From Vitrella brassicaformis (Eukaryota > Sar > Vitrellaceae): a stretch of 64,000 bases of DNA. The position numbers and the translations under genes are program-made. The stretch spans positions 1 through 64,000 of the forward strand of contig CDMY01000396.1 of assembly GCA_001179505.1 (NCBI GenBank), in the 5' to 3' direction. The notes below the pieces were generated by a model. That model worked only from the letters and a program-made list of their open reading frames with translations. It searched no databases and had not been told where the DNA came from. Below, piece after piece: positions 1 to 12,560 of this stretch. Numbering within the stretch: the first letter of the stretch is position 1; every line of letters begins with the position of its first letter.

Positions 1-284
1 TGTTAGGATCTGCCCAACTGCCGATCAGGCGGAAAAGACAAACCAGATTGCTGCGCCCATGTAAGAATAGGTGGGAGAGAGTCGGGGAGAATGGTGAAGA
101 GAGGATCTGCCGGGCGGTCAGTCCCGGATAAAGGATTAAGTTAATGCAACGTAAGGTCTGTGGATTTTGTGGAGAGTCCACGTAGGACATGTAGTATGCG
201 TCAGTCCATCCTGTCTGACGTCCTGTCCGCCATGGCCTGTCTCATGGAACGGACAAAGACTCAACAGCCGTCCTGTCTCACAGA
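1..284. other. Intergenic, nothing recognised
   Basis: No open frame with coding character or recognisable motif is visible in this stretch. It is ordinary unique sequence. Confidence 0.5.
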
Positions 285-473
285 TCAGTGGATCGTCGGT
301 CTATGAACCCTAGGCCCTAAACCCTGGACCGACTTGCACTTCTGACAGAAGTGAAGAAATGGATGGAATGCGCTGCACAGCTGCACTGGCTGCAGGTGAC
401 GAACGCATACCTGCACCACGCGCTGCCAGTAGCTCTTGCTTGTGCGGCACGCCACGTCCTTCAGTGTGCCCAT
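285..473 (-). CDS. Possible small two-exon gene, unknown
   Basis: Two exons can be joined on the minus strand. Exon 411-473 begins at an ATG (MGTLKDVACRTSKSYW) and ends at CAG|GTATGC. Exon 341-285 follows a TCAG acceptor and ends in TGA. The product is about 40 residues and basic. The frame stays open upstream to about 644, and another minus frame from 741 begins with an Arg- and hydrophobic-rich stretch (MSISTVFRRVRLLSLF) that would suit an organelle presequence, but I could not find a splice joining it. I recognise no family. The short length and unresolved start keep confidence low; it may be non-coding. Confidence 0.3.
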   Translation of the reverse strand: MGTLKDVACRTSKSYWQRVVQVCVRHLQPVQLCSAFHPFLHFCQKCKSVQGLGPRVHRPTIH

Positions 474-1354
474 GACGCCTTCCCCCTTGAGCTGATGCGG
501 TCCGAGGGGTGGTGAGTCGCCAGCGCACTCTGCAGGCGCCAGGGAGTCGCCAGCCGCTCCGTAGCAGGCGGTGGAGAAATGACGTGGCGGACGAGGAAAT
601 CTGGACGAGTTGGGAGGGGTAGAGGGAGATGCGGCGGACAACACAAGCCAACAGCCGAGCGAGAAGAAAAGGAACTGGAGGATCTGTGGCCCGAAAAAGG
701 CTGAGAAGCCGAACGCGCCGAAAAACTGTGGAAATGGACATAATAGGGTGTTTTTGGGTCTGTCTCCGTCTCAGATTCTCGCCGCTTGTTTGGGCTGGTC
801 CCGCGCCGCTAACGGTTTTTTTTGAGCTCTACTGTTCACATCCTTCACAGCGCGACATCATGTGAGGTGATGGATGTCGCCAACCCTGTGAATCTGGAGG
901 AATCATTCTTCTCCGATCGGTTTTGCTTGTACTCTCTTGCACACATCATGATGCATATACACTCATTACTCATACGACAGACATACACACGTATCGACAA
1001 AACCGCAAAAATGTGTCGCCTCGTGACTCTTTCACCTGGCTGACTGGCTGGCTGGTCTCATGTCACTCTGTCTGGAAGAGGAAACGATGCAGCAAAATTA
1101 CACAGCAGCAGCAGCAAGGAGGCAGACAAAACATACATACGTATGTATACTTATGCATTTATACGCAGGCGAGCGCGGAGCATGAGCAGCTGACTGACTG
1201 ATCGATTGACACCCTTCCCCAAACACCCACAAATACAGACAGACAGACAGACAGACGCAGACACAAGACCAGCAAGCAAGCAACAACACGGGCCCCATCG
1301 TACGCAGCCTCTCGAGTCCCCCCTGAGCCTCTCTCTGGTTCACTGCTGCACTCA
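474..1354. other. Intergenic, nothing firm
   Basis: Between the doubtful small gene and the GT47 stop codon. It contains short GACA and CAG tracts (about 1100-1120 and 1240-1260) and no frame that I can support as coding. Confidence 0.5.
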
Positions 1355-3705
1355 CTACACGGCTGCCGGCTGTGTGATTGCCCGCAGCCTCTCAATCAGC
1401 AAAGGGTCTTCAGGCTTGAGCACGTCGAAGGATGTCCTTTCGCCCTTGACGCGCCGCAAAATGTACTCGGACACGCCCTCATAAGTGAACCAGTACCGCA
1501 GCCGACGCAGATTCGCCTGCAGTGCACACAACACACATCACATCGCACCCATCGATCCATCCCCACCTTTCATGTGCTTCGTTGGGCTGGCTGACCTACC
1601 TGTCTTCTGTGTATCTCTTCCGGCGGAATGTCGTTGATGAGGGTGGGCAGCATGTGGGCCATGCTGACGTGGATGGAGACGCCGATGTCGTCCCACGCGA
1701 AGCCCTCGACGTCTGGGTATGGGAGGTAGGGGAAGTCGTCCCACACGTACACGGGAATGGCCCCGAGCTGCACCGCCTCGTACATCCTGAAGGAATGAAG
1801 GAATGAATCCGCACAGACAGACACGTGTATGTTCCTAGCCTGACGGCGGCTCGTTTGTGCATGGCGTGGTAGCGTCATGGGAGTTAACTAACATGCATAA
1901 TACTGACTACCTGAATGATGTTCGTCCCATGCCTCTGGGTGTGAGTGTGAAGACCGACCGCTCCATGAGGCGCTGGAAATCGGAACCCTCGTAGTGCACC
2001 ACCACATGGGGGTCAACCAACGCCTGCCAGGCACACACACCCATCCTAGTTGTCAGTCACACAAACGTCATAAATATTGCGTTCGTTTGTTGTCGGCTCC
2101 TTGGTCGTGTCACTCGTGTGTCTTCTCTCTCCATCTCCTCTCACCCACCCACCCACCCGTTGCAGCTCCTCGTCGGTGCCGCTCTCTCGTTCAATGTCTG
2201 TGAGGTTTGTGAAGGTGAGCACCTCCAGCAGCCGACGACGCACAGGGAACCGCTTCTTGGCGATCGTCGACGACAGCAGGATGTCACGGGCGGGAGGTGG
2301 GTCGGACACACTGCACCACACACACATCATGATGGGGGGGGGATGGCTGGATCAGTGTGTGTGTGTGTGTGGCGTACTGGAGGTTGCCCTTGATGAGGGG
2401 TATGGGTGTTTGTGTGGGGAAGCGCTCCGACCCGCCCGCATTGAACACCAATATGTTGGGCGGGAAGCGAAGCTCCAGCTTCTTCAGACCCTCAGCGTCC
2501 TACACACACACACACACACACACAGTCGATCGATGGACTGCATGCTCGTATGGCGCGGTTTAGATCTACCTGCAGCACGGTGAAGTACTTTCGGTCCAGC
2601 TTGACGTATTTCTGGAGGAATCTGAGGACCTCCAGCCGCCACTGGGCCTTCTTGTCGTCATCCACCTTGCTCCTGCATCCACCCCACCATCCGTACGCGC
2701 GCGACACGTTACACGTTCAATGGCACGACCGACACAATAACTAAGTCACCCACCTGCTGAGTGAGGTCCAGAAGACGGGCAAGTAGATGGGCTCCTTGCT
2801 CGAGTGCGCCACCTGCTGCCATGCCGCGAAGAACGAATCCTCTATCCATGGACCGGTGTATCCGCTGATTGATGGATCGGACAGACCACACACAGGACAG
2901 ACACATCGTTCCTCGCTCCCGAAACACACACTCAGACACACAGGCAAGTACAGTCCAGTCCGCCTGTCTGTCGCTCACCTACCTATAGTTGGAGTTGAGA
3001 AGTGGTCTGAGTCCCGATGTGGCCCCGAGTATGTGCATCTGCTCCTCATAAAACAACTCATGCACGCTCTTCGAACCAACGCCCTCATCGCCACCGTCAC
3101 CCCCCTGCTGCTGCTGCTGTTGCTGTTGCTGCTGCTGTTGCTGCGCAGAGTCGCCCACACGAGCAGCTTCGTGGGCCTCCATGGGAGCCGCCGGATTCGC
3201 ATTCTTGCCGTCCACTGCTGCTGATCCTGCTGCAGCTGATTGGATAATGAGGTCGTTGTCATTTTCCTGGACGTCTGGCATGCCGCCGCCGGTGCGCTTG
3301 CGCATGATGGGTGTGAGGAAAGGGTCAGCCACCTGCCCAGAGAGGGGGGGCGACAGCCGATGCAGCACACTCAGAGCTGAAGGAACGAAAAGAAGAATGA
3401 GCACAACGTGTGTGTCGGTCGAAGTAGGGCGTACCTCTGAGGCTCGAGAGGTGGATATAGACACACAGGAAGAAGACAAAGGTCACCACACACACGAGAA
3501 AGAGACTCGCCCAGCTGAGAAAGGCAGGGAGCATGTGCAGGGACACCACCGGCACCTCCCCCTTCTGCACGTCGAGGGGCCACATGAGTGACACCGGCGG
3601 CCATCTGCGGCCGTTCCCACCCCAGCCCCTGGGCGCTTTGCGTGTGTTGGCCGTTGGGTCAGATCGTTTCCGCTTGAACATTCGTTGCAGAGTGCCACGA
3701 ACCAT
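1355..3705 (-). CDS. Exostosin-like GT47 glycosyltransferase, type II membrane
   Basis: Nine exons with matching phases: 3435-3705, 2983-3376, 2754-2864, 2570-2672, 2378-2499, 2157-2310, 1911-2023, 1600-1786, 1355-1516. The N-terminus is basic (MFKRKRSDP) and followed by one hydrophobic segment (LFLVCVVTFVFFLCVYI), so a Golgi signal-anchor topology is inferred. A 13-Gln run follows in exon 2. The C-terminal half carries the exostosin signature: FTLTPRGMGRTSF spliced onto RMYEAVQLGAIPVYVWDDF. In the GT47 family this block binds the nucleotide sugar. The substrate cannot be read from sequence. The start is either Met at 3705 or at 3681. It is divergent from the carotenoid desaturase gene, with about 350 bp between the two starts. 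Confidence 0.88.
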
Positions 3706-4055
3706 GAGAGGTACCGCTGCATGCGGCGGGCCGCCGAGTCGATGTCTGTCTGACAGACATGCGGCACGGACACAATAAAGCACGAAACCACGGTCAATGC
3801 ACTAAGTCTTTCGTGTGTTTCGTCTCACCTTTGGCCTCACAGCTGCTGAACAACCACCTCAGATTTCTCCCGTTGAAGTGAAAAAGGGGCTCACTCGTTG
3901 GAGCGTTGTCGGGTCAGTCATTAGCTGTCACGGAGTGTTGTGTCACACTACACTAAGCTCCACGGATCCAGAGAGGGTGCCTTTTCCTCTCCTTGCAAGC
4001 CAAGCTCGCAGCGCAAACTTCTTGCGGTCCCCCTTCGAAGACAGCCCCTCTCGCC
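3706..4055. promoter_or_regulatory. Divergent promoter region, GT47 / ZDS
   Basis: The two head-to-head genes share this roughly 350-bp interval, so it should hold both promoters and 5' leaders. I see no clear TATA-type box or repeat. Confidence 0.4.
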
Positions 4056-6649
4056 ATGCTTGCTGTCTTCGCCGCTGCATCATCTTTCCTTGCGTCATGT
4101 ATCGCTGTCGACATCCCCGCATTTGCATCGCTCAATGCTGGAGGACTGCATCCCACACTCCGCAGCCGCGCACACAGACTCAGATCACCCGCTATGAGGT
4201 GGCGAGGTGGTCGGTGGCATCATTCTTCCCCTGCTGGTGGCGGTGCTGCTGCTCTTGATGACGGGCAGTGTGGAGTGCTCAGGATGATGGCGGATGCGGA
4301 GGGGCTGCTCGACGTGTAAGGGCGCGACACAATGCAATCACGGCAGAATGACAGACACATGGGTTCTCCCCTTGTCCTGTGTGTCCTGTTGGTGATTGAT
4401 TGCAGCAAGAGGCTTGAGCGTGCCGCGACGGGTCCGCAGATCTTTCTCCCTGACGACCAGCGGTTGAAGATTGGCGTTGTGGGAGCCGGTAAGACCAGGA
4501 CACCTGGATGGATGGAGCGATGGAGGGAGGGAGGGATAGGACGAGCTTTGGTTTGCTGCACTGCCCCTTCTTGTCTTGTGTGGTCATTGGTGGTCACAGG
4601 TCTCGCTGGGTTGGTGACAGCGATGGATCTGGCTGATGCGGGCCACTCGGTTGAGATCTACGAGACGCGGCCGTTCATCGGTGGCAAGGTGGGCAGCTGG
4701 GTCGACAAGGACGGCAACCACATCGAGATGGGCCTACACGTCTTCTTCGGGTGCTACTACAACCTCTTCGGCATATTCAAGGTACACCACACCCCGTCAG
4801 CTTCAGCTCAGGACGCTCAAACCTGCTTGTCTGGGTCATTTTGATCAGCGATTGGGCATCTTTGAGGATGCCCTCCGGCTGAAGACCCACACGCATCAGT
4901 TTGTCAACAAGGGCGGCGACGTGGGCGCACTCGACTTCAGGATGGGCGGCGTCGGGGCGCCCTTCAACGGTCTCAAAGCCTTCGCCACCACCAGCCAGCT
5001 GGGTGAGACTGATGCATGTATACTGATGGATGGATGCCTTGCCACACACACTTGGGGGGGTGGGATCGATCAGAGTTGGGTGACAAGGTTGCGAATGCGA
5101 TTGCCTTGGCGACGAGTCCCGTGGTGAGGGGCCTGGTGGACTTCGATGGCGCCATGGAGGATGTCAGGAACCTTGATGACATCTCATTCAGGTCGATAAC
5201 CAAGACAGGCACCACACTGCCACATTGCTGGACCCATTGTGTCTTCCTTCTTGTGTGGATGCATGGCATGCAGTGAGTGGTTTCTGAGCAAGGGCGGCAG
5301 CCGTGGGTCGATCGACCGGATGTGGGACCCCATTGCGTACGCCCTTGGCTTTATCGACTGCGACCACATATCGGCCCGGTGCATGCTCACCATCTTCCAG
5401 CTGTTTGCCGTGAGGAGCGAGGCGTCAGTGCTGCGAATGCTCGAGGGATCGCCGCACGAGTACCTCCACAAACCCATACAGCAATACCTGGAGGCAAGGG
5501 GAGCCAAGGTACGCACCCATCACCACACCCTACCCTGCACACACAAACAACCGTACCATGGTGTCTTCACTCACGGTCCTGTGTCCAGATTTTTACTCGC
5601 CGGAAAGTGAAGGATCTGCTATATGACACCGATGCATCCGGCGCCCCCACCCGGATGCGCGGCATCGTGGTCACGGGCCCGCCTGGCAGAGACCGACAGG
5701 ACGAGACCAAAGAGTTTGACGTGGTGGTTGCGGCTGTGGACGTGCCGGGCATCCAGAAGCTGCTCCCGCCGTCATTCAAGTCCAGCTACGACGTCTTCGG
5801 CAACGTCGACAAGCTTGAGGGCGTCCCTGTGGCGACTGTGCAGCTGAGGTTCGACGGCTGGGTGACGGAGCTGGACCCCAGCCATCCCGACAGAAGAGTG
5901 GTGGACAAGGACTTCTCGGACGGCAAGGCGCCCGGCCTCGACAACCTGCTGTACTCAGGTGGGTGGGTGAGCCCACAGAGACACGCTCTAGCAAGGAGAC
6001 TGAGTGCGCACATCGCTGTCGGCTTCGTCCTCTCTGTGGTGTGTGTCAAACTGCAGCCGATGCTGAGTTTTCGTGTTTCGCCGATTTGGCTCTTGCGAGT
6101 CCAGCTGACTATTACAAGCCGGGCGAGGGGTCTCTGCTGCAGTGCGTGTTGACGCCCGGCGACAAGTGGATGCCCCAGGAGGTCGACGCAATCGCCAACG
6201 CCACGCTCAAACAGGTGCGTGTGTTGACGGGACGGGACACCCATCCATCCATCCATCTATCTGCTGGCCTGAGTGTGTGTCTTGTTGTGTGCATTGTGTG
6301 CGTACAGGTGTACGACTTGTTCCCAAGTGCGCGTGATTTGAAGTGCACGTGGTCCAACGTCGTGAAGCTCAACCAGTCCCTCTACCGGGAGGCCCCGGGG
6401 ATGGACCCATTCCGCCCCCCACAGAAAACACCGGTGGATGGCTTCTACTTGGCGGGCTCATACACATATCAGGACTACATCGACTCGATGGAGGGCGCCA
6501 CCAAGAGCGGGCTCAAAGCCGCCGAGGCCATTCTCGACGACACACCTGCTCTCGCGGCGTTGAGGCGACGGGAAGGGCTGGAGATGGTGCCTGTCATGCG
6601 TCAGGAGGCCACCGCATCGAGGAACGCCTCGCTTGTGGGGTCTGTATGA
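4056..6649 (+). CDS. ZDS: Zeta-carotene desaturase, plastid-targeted
   Basis: FAD-dependent carotene desaturase of plastid carotenoid synthesis, converting zeta-carotene to lycopene. Exons: 4056-4198 (end uncertain), 4406-4488, 4600-4781, 4849-5002, 5074-5191, 5274-5508, 5589-5958, 6057-6214, 6308-6649. The N-terminal dinucleotide-binding motif [18 protein letters not shown] is followed by the family blocks [20 protein letters not shown] and [10 protein letters not shown], then [20 protein letters not shown], and near the C-terminus [19 protein letters not shown], which closes the FAD site. These fit ZDS better than phytoene desaturase. The first exon encodes a hydrophobic signal-like start ([18 protein letters not shown]) then a Ser/Arg-rich stretch, as expected for a bipartite presequence into a complex plastid. 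The exon 1 donor chosen (GAG|GTGGCG) is the one that keeps phase; another donor is possible. Confidence 0.93.
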
Positions 6650-7380
6650 GGGTGTGCCTGTGTCTGTGTCTGGCCTCTCTCTCAAGATTGGTCTGCGAAT
6701 GAAGCTTTCGTAGGTAGACGAACTGAGTGGGCGAGGGATGGTTTGTGTTTTGCGTGTACAGGAGAAAGAGAGAGGATCCCGAAGGGATCCCGTGATCTAC
6801 GTGTGGATGGGTGGTGGGTGTATGGTGTGGATTGACCAAACAATAATTTTTGATAGCGTATGTAGCTAGCTAGACAACGAGGTAGACGTGTACAGCTTTC
6901 TTCCCTCTATGCTGTGGGTACCCGGGTGGGTGGATGGAGAGACCAACGATTTCATTTCCCACGATGCATGCGATGCTGCGTTACGCTCAGTGTACAGCTG
7001 TCGTGATGTGCCAACGACCAAACACGAACAGCTTACACTTCATCTCGTGACTGTCGTTCGTGTGGTCCCTTTTGCAGTGATTAATCGGCTCGGCACGCGA
7101 AGGGAAGAAAACACCCCTCGGATCGCGAGCTCGGCGAAGGAGCTCGCCCTTTCGATGAATGGGTTGGCGTGTTGTGCACCAACTAGCACTCCCTGAGTCG
7201 GTGTGAGTGCCCCGCGGAGGTCGGCCTCCTCGATAGTAAGCCGCGGCTGACACAGAGGCCATCGCTCATTGGATTCTGCTCGAGAAATCTCGCCGGTAGG
7301 CAGCACATAGATGCCGAGAGCGATGCACACACACACACACACCACTGTGCTCTTCTCGTCAGCCGTGTTTGCGTCGCGCC
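6650..7380. other. Intergenic; weak minus-strand ORF
   Basis: Between ZDS and the next plus-strand gene. A minus-strand frame (about 7315 down to 7040) reads GIYVLPTGEISRAESNERW and onward with fairly ordinary composition, but it has no start, no recognised domain and no clear splice partner. I do not call it as a gene. Confidence 0.35.
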
Positions 7381-10300
7381 ATGGCAGCGGCGGCAGAGGT
7401 GAGGTCAAACACCGTACACACAGACGCAATCATGATGTGCCACTGTCAATGATTCATTTCTTTGCTTCATTCGTCAGGCGATTGGACGCTCTGCGCCGTG
7501 CCGTTACCGGGAGGGCAGTCGCGTGCAGATGGTGACCAGCAAGCGGGAGAAGGGCAAGCAGAGGTGGGTCAAGGCCGACGTGTATCGCATCGAGGAGGGC
7601 AGTGGAGGGACGGCGCTTCACTTGAGGGAGGTGCGCGGACTCCGGGAGGAGTTCAAAGTGCTGGTGCCGCACAACGAGACCACGGCGCTGACAGACACGA
7701 ATCAAATGGCACCCGTGGTGGGCAAACACACCTCAACAGAAAGGTCCCTGGACCACTGTGTGATGTCTGTCTGTGGTGTTTGGATGTGTGATCTGTCTGT
7801 GTGCAGGTGTGGGATGTTAGCAAGAAGGTACAAACAGCCACTCTCATGTCTATCTCCCTTGGTCTTGTCTTTGGTGTAGGTTCCTGCACGCTTCAGCGAG
7901 GACCTTCTGGCGTCGCTCTTCAGCTACTTGGCCCCTCGCGAGCTGTCGGCCATCTTCCCTCCCCCTCGCATCACCGACTCCCTCATGGCGTCGTCTTCCA
8001 CCCTGCCGTCGACCAGTGGCGGTGCGCTGTCTGCGGGCGCCGCCTTCGGACCCATCAAGGACGAGACCACAGCTGTGGCGGGTGTGCCATCGGGATCATC
8101 TCTGTTTGGCGGCTTATCTCTGACCGGCACTACAACGGGAGAAGGGGGCTCGTCGCTGTTCACATTTGGCGCAGCCACATCCACACCCAAGCCACGGTTC
8201 CGCGCCAAGCCGGTGAATGCCACCCCTTCACCCGACTTCGGCGGCATCTTCGCGCCTGGCAGTGCCAAAGCACCATCTGCAGCACAGTCGACAACCGCAC
8301 CCGCCAGCAAGCCATTCGCAATCGGCAAGGCATCAACGAGGGGAGGCGGGGGCGACCCGTCTGGTGGTGGGGCAACATCGGGTGGTGGGGCAACATGGAC
8401 GGGCAGCGGCACTGGCAGAGGGACGGCTGGCACATTCACCTTTGGCGGCGCTGGTGAGTGACGAGGGGGCAGCCACACATGAATGGATCAACCGCATGCT
8501 GCCTGTATGTGTGTGTGGATTCCGATCAGGTGTGGCGTCGTCTCCATTCAGTGGAGCGTCATTCTCGACTCGGGGCAGTATGCTTGGCGGTGCGGCCTTC
8601 GGGCAGCAACGACCCGGCGGCGCCGCACAGAGCAGCCCCTCCCCCATCCACACGGCCGCCGTTCAGCAGCAGACACACGTCGCCATCGACTGCAGCACCG
8701 GGGACGACCGCCAATTCTGGGAGCGCATGACGCCTGAGGAGACCTTCGAGCTCGGCAAAAGGCTCGTCAATTTGACAGCCCTCAGCCTCGTGCAGCCGCA
8801 TAACGAGAGGTGGTGGTGTCTGGGCAGCATGATAAGCGTCGTGGAGGGCCATGCGGCCGGGCGGCGCAAGGCGCGCGAGAAGGAGGGGCAGCACCACATG
8901 GCGGAGGGCAGTCTGGAGACCATCCACTTCACCACCACCACCACCAGCCCCAGCAGCACCAGCTCCCCGCCCTCCCTCCCTGCCCCCCTCACCGAGCCCC
9001 CGACCCTCCATGCGCTCAGGGCCGTCACAGGAGTCGTCCAGCAGCACAGTGTGCTGGCCGAAAGGGAGTGGAAGATGCCCGCACTCGAGTATGTGGATCA
9101 GGGCGGGTGGGATGCCACCACGCTGGGCCAGTTCTTCAGCTCGTCGTCATGCCTGAAACAAGTGCGGGGGCTTTGGCGGACCTGGGGCAAGTGGGGGGAT
9201 CTCTTTGAGCACATTCCCGCCGCATCCGCCGGCCAGCCAGGGCCGCTCAGACACCTCCAGATCATCGGAGGCATCGAGCATGAGCGTTATCGGCGAACTT
9301 TAGAGCAGTACCGAGCAGAAATCTCGCGGCTCCAGGTAGACAATCAGCACAGACGAGAGGCCTCACCTGTGCGTGTGCACACACACACGATTGGTGTCAT
9401 TCTCTCTTTGTTTCTTTCTAGGATGTGCTCACGTCGTGTGGCTGCCAGAAGTCGCTGACGCGGTTCGACGTGCAGATCCCACCATTCGCGAAGTACGACG
9501 ACCTTGCCGCCCTGCTGACTGTCGACGGCTTCGTCAGCACGTGCTGCGCGCCCGATGTGCCGCTCACCGTGTCGATTGAGGTGGGCAAGTTCGAGCTGTC
9601 CCTCTTCTACGCCGACGCATTCCCCCATCGCCCATCCCCCTTCTTCAAGACGGCCATCAAGGAGGCGGCGAAGCAAGCGAGAACGGTGTCCTACACCATC
9701 AGCCACCACGACATCACCCACCCCCTCAACAGCCCCAGCCAGGCGGCCATCGAGATCGCACAAAGCCTCTCATTCGACAAGGTGGACCACGTGACGGTCT
9801 ACAATGCCCCCGGCCTCGCCCCTCCAGGCGCCCCCCCACCCATCCCCACCATCGTCACCCACCTGCAGCAGTTCCCAAGCGCAAGAGAGCTGGATGTCTA
9901 CAGCGGTCTGGTCGCCGCTGCGGGCCGGCTGCTGGCGCTGAAGATGCCCATGCAGGTGGGGCGTGTGGTGTTTGGCATAGGTGTGAGCGGAGAGGACAGG
10001 CTCGGTGTGCTGGACGCGCTGGAGCAGAAGAGAGAGGTGCGCACTGTCGATGTGGGTGCGTTAGATCCGGTCAGTCTCACGCAGGGCGGCGCCTTTGACG
10101 GCTGGGGGTCGAATCACCTGCCATCGATTCGCAACATAGAACTGAACCTATTAGGTATGCCGGGAATGCAGCGATTGCAGGAAGGTGCTCGTCGAATCAT
10201 CTTCTGTGTCCATCCGCCTTGCCTGTGTGTCGTCATTCAGCGCCCCGTGAGTTGGAGAAGGCTGCGGCTGTCGAGCTCCTTGGCCACGGCGTGACGTCTC

Positions 10301-10479
10301 TGCTCACCGCTGGCGTGCGGGGCCTGACGGGTGTGCGGCTGCGGCTGGTAGCGCGTGACGACATTCTCACAGCGGTTCGTCAGCTGCTCCCTAACGGGAC
10401 GCGAGTGGCCGACTTCACCATCAACACGCGGGATGAGTCTATTTCTCGCATTCTGGTGGAGGCAACTCGTCGCTCCTAA
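7381..10479 (+). CDS. F-box-like protein with FG-rich insert, lineage-specific family
   Basis: Seven exons with consistent phases: 7381-7398, 7478-7717, 7807-7827, 7880-8453, 8530-9335, 9422-10154, 10241-10479. The segment LLASLFSYLAPRELSAIFP near the start of exon 4 resembles an F-box helix pair, but without the full motif. It is followed by about 250 residues of Gly/Ser/Thr/Pro-rich sequence with FG-like pieces (SLFGG, FTFGA, FTFGG, GAAFGQQ), as in FG nucleoporins. From exon 5 on, the protein matches the gene at 56391-58357: W..MTPEETFELGKR, WWCLGSMISVVEGHAAGR. The remainder looks like a degenerate leucine-rich repeat fold. Function unknown. An adaptor for a ubiquitin ligase is a guess from the F-box-like part. 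The first exon encodes only six residues (MAAAAE). Confidence 0.75.
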
Positions 10480-11382
10480 ACGGTGAGAGGTCGAACTTTT
10501 AGACTTCGCTTCGCTTTGTCCGTGCACACGGGTGTGCGTGTTGGCGTGTGTGTGTGTGTGTTGTGTGGTCAGGCTGTCTGTCTGTCTGTCTGTCTGTCAG
10601 ACAGCACCGTAGTGTAGCTGTGCGAGCAAGATGGCGTACTCCTTTTTGATGTGCTTATGGATCCCTGACTTCGGAATCGTTCAAGACTCGATCGCATGCG
10701 CCTTGACGTTTAAGACTCCTTCATTCGAATTCACATCATCAACACTCCTTCATTGAGATGGCTTGATTAGCTGAGAGAGAGTGGGGTTGTGGTGTGTTAA
10801 CCATCCATTTGGTGCGGTGTTGGCGTGATCAATTGAAAATTGTGAGAGTCAAGGGGTCTGCTGTGATGGCTGTGGTGCGTGTGTGAATGCTGCCTTTCCT
10901 ACTTGGGGAACACACGCTGAACCATCTCGACTGTCTACTTTCTGAGCCGTGCTTACACTCACACCTGCACACCTAACCTCACCTTAATTAGCTGCCGCAT
11001 TCCTTCCGATGGCCCTTTTGCCTTTGCACTTCGGCACCATTGCCGCTGGCGAAGTACACCAAAGAGAGCCCCACTCACGAACTCACGCACTCTCTCACTG
11101 ACTCACTCGATCGTTTTCTTAGCATCTCGCATCCGCACAGTACTTAGTAAGTCACCTTCTCTGCCGCCATCAGCACAGCTCGGTCACTTAGTATGTCAGC
11201 TGCCTGTCTGTCTCTCTCACGGACTCGCTTACGCATATCCGGCCGGGGGTGTGTCTGTGTCTTGGTGCCTGACTGTCTGCTTACCGCTTATTCATCTTTT
11301 TGAGTGCGTGAAGATGCATGCCAACGACCAAACGGATTTGACCCGCGTGAATCAAGCTATTTATTGCAAGTTGCTCATTCAT
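10480..11382. other. Intergenic with microsatellites
   Basis: About 900 bp between two convergent genes. It holds (GT)n and (CTGT)n tracts at 10545-10600, the latter followed by CAGACAG, so a small hairpin is possible. No ORF of coding character was found. Confidence 0.5.
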
Positions 11383-11997
11383 TCATTGCACAGAGTCTCT
11401 CACTCGCTCAACACGCACATCCCGCCTTCCTTTTGCCTCTTCCATCAGCCTCTCGGCCGCCTCCTCACCCAACACAAGACTGGTCATCACGCCATCCGCA
11501 TCAAATCTGTCTCGCCTGTCCCTCACATCCCCAAACCGCGTCATCCACCTCTCAACGGCCCCCGTGTCCTTGTAGGCGTATGACACACGCACACCAACAC
11601 ACACAGAATACTCCACCCACACACCGCTCTCGTCCTGCTCTGCCAGTGGCGAGAACAGCAGCTTCGCGGCGCCGCCGTACGCCCGGGCAAGTCCGCCCGT
11701 CCCCAGCTTGATGCCGCCGTAGTATCTCACCACAAACACGGCCACACTAACGGCCTTTTCGCCCTCGAGATGCGACAAGATCGGCCTCCCTGCCGTCCCA
11801 CTCGGCTCGCCGTCATCAGAGCACCGCACATCCACCAGCCCATTGTCGCCAATCAGCCTGTAGGCGAAGGTGATGTGCCGCGCGCCTTTATGATCTTGAC
11901 GCACCTGGCCGAGCAGTTGATCAAACTCCTTGGACGATGCACAGGGATAGCCTAGAGCTACAAAACGTGATCTCTTCTCCGTCAACTCAGCCTGCAC
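11383..11997 (-). CDS. IMPACT/YigZ family (UPF0029) protein
   Basis: A single exon of about 204 codons covers the whole family core. It begins LTEKRSRFVALGYP, then carries the conserved DDGEPSGTAGRPIL and VRYYGGIKLGTGGLARAYG blocks that define the UPF0029 N-terminal domain, and ends with the smaller ferredoxin-like C-terminal domain. Eukaryotic IMPACT/Yih1 restrains GCN2 but also carries an RWD domain. None is visible here, so this looks like the bacterial-type YigZ form, whose biochemical role is not settled. There is no in-frame ATG, and a stop lies just upstream of 11997. The real start must therefore lie in a 5' exon joined at an AG (GTGCAG|GCTGAG) near 11994. A minus-strand ATG at about 12080 that starts MTAAVRRGVQLLFAAV is a candidate, possibly a mitochondrial presequence. 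Confidence 0.88.
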   Translation of the reverse strand: MQAELTEKRSRFVALGYPCASSKEFDQLLGQVRQDHKGARHITFAYRLIGDNGLVDVRCSDDGEPSGTAGRPILSHLEGEKAVSVAVFVVRYYGGIKLGTGGLARAYGGAAKLLFSPLAEQDESGVWVEYSVCVGVRVSYAYKDTGAVERWMTRFGDVRDRRDRFDADGVMTSLVLGEEAAERLMEEAKGRRDVRVERVRDSVQ

Positions 11998-12560
11998 GGA
12001 CCGTTAAGTGTTCGCTGAGCTGCTGGCGACGACACCGCGGCGAACAAGAGCTGGACTCCTCTGCGAACGGCGGCCGTCATGGCCAGAGCTCGAGAGGTAG
12101 CCGACAGGAGGATCAGTAAATGGATGTCGCTGAGCAGTTTCATCAGTGCAGATAGGTGCACTGTGCGTCAGATCCTCCTCGCATGGCCGTCAGATCAGCT
12201 CGGCAGCAGCCTCAGCTGATTCTCGGAAGGTCACCAACACTGCACAAACCGCATAGATCTCAATGCAGCACTGAGTGAATGGCACCTGGCGTGCGTGTGC
12301 CTCATTGCCATGCAGCTGCTTACCGTCGCTGCCCCTGAGAGCTCTCTTGTCCTCCAAAGTCTGGTCGGAAACATGAGATCCAGCCTGCCATCCAGGTCAT
12401 TCGATCTGACTTTGCATCCTGCCTTGACACGAGCAGACGCCTTTGGCTAACCAGCATCTGATGACGACTTCTCGCCAACCTGCGAGCTGATCTGCCGCCT
12501 CCCTCTGGCTCGCGCTTTTTTAGGCCGAAGTTTCGCCGTTTGTTTCAACAGGTTTGACAG
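11998..12560. other. Divergent intergenic region
   Basis: Between the IMPACT-like gene (-) and the polyQ gene (+). It probably contains the missing 5' exon of the former and both promoters. No further motif is recognised. Confidence 0.4.
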
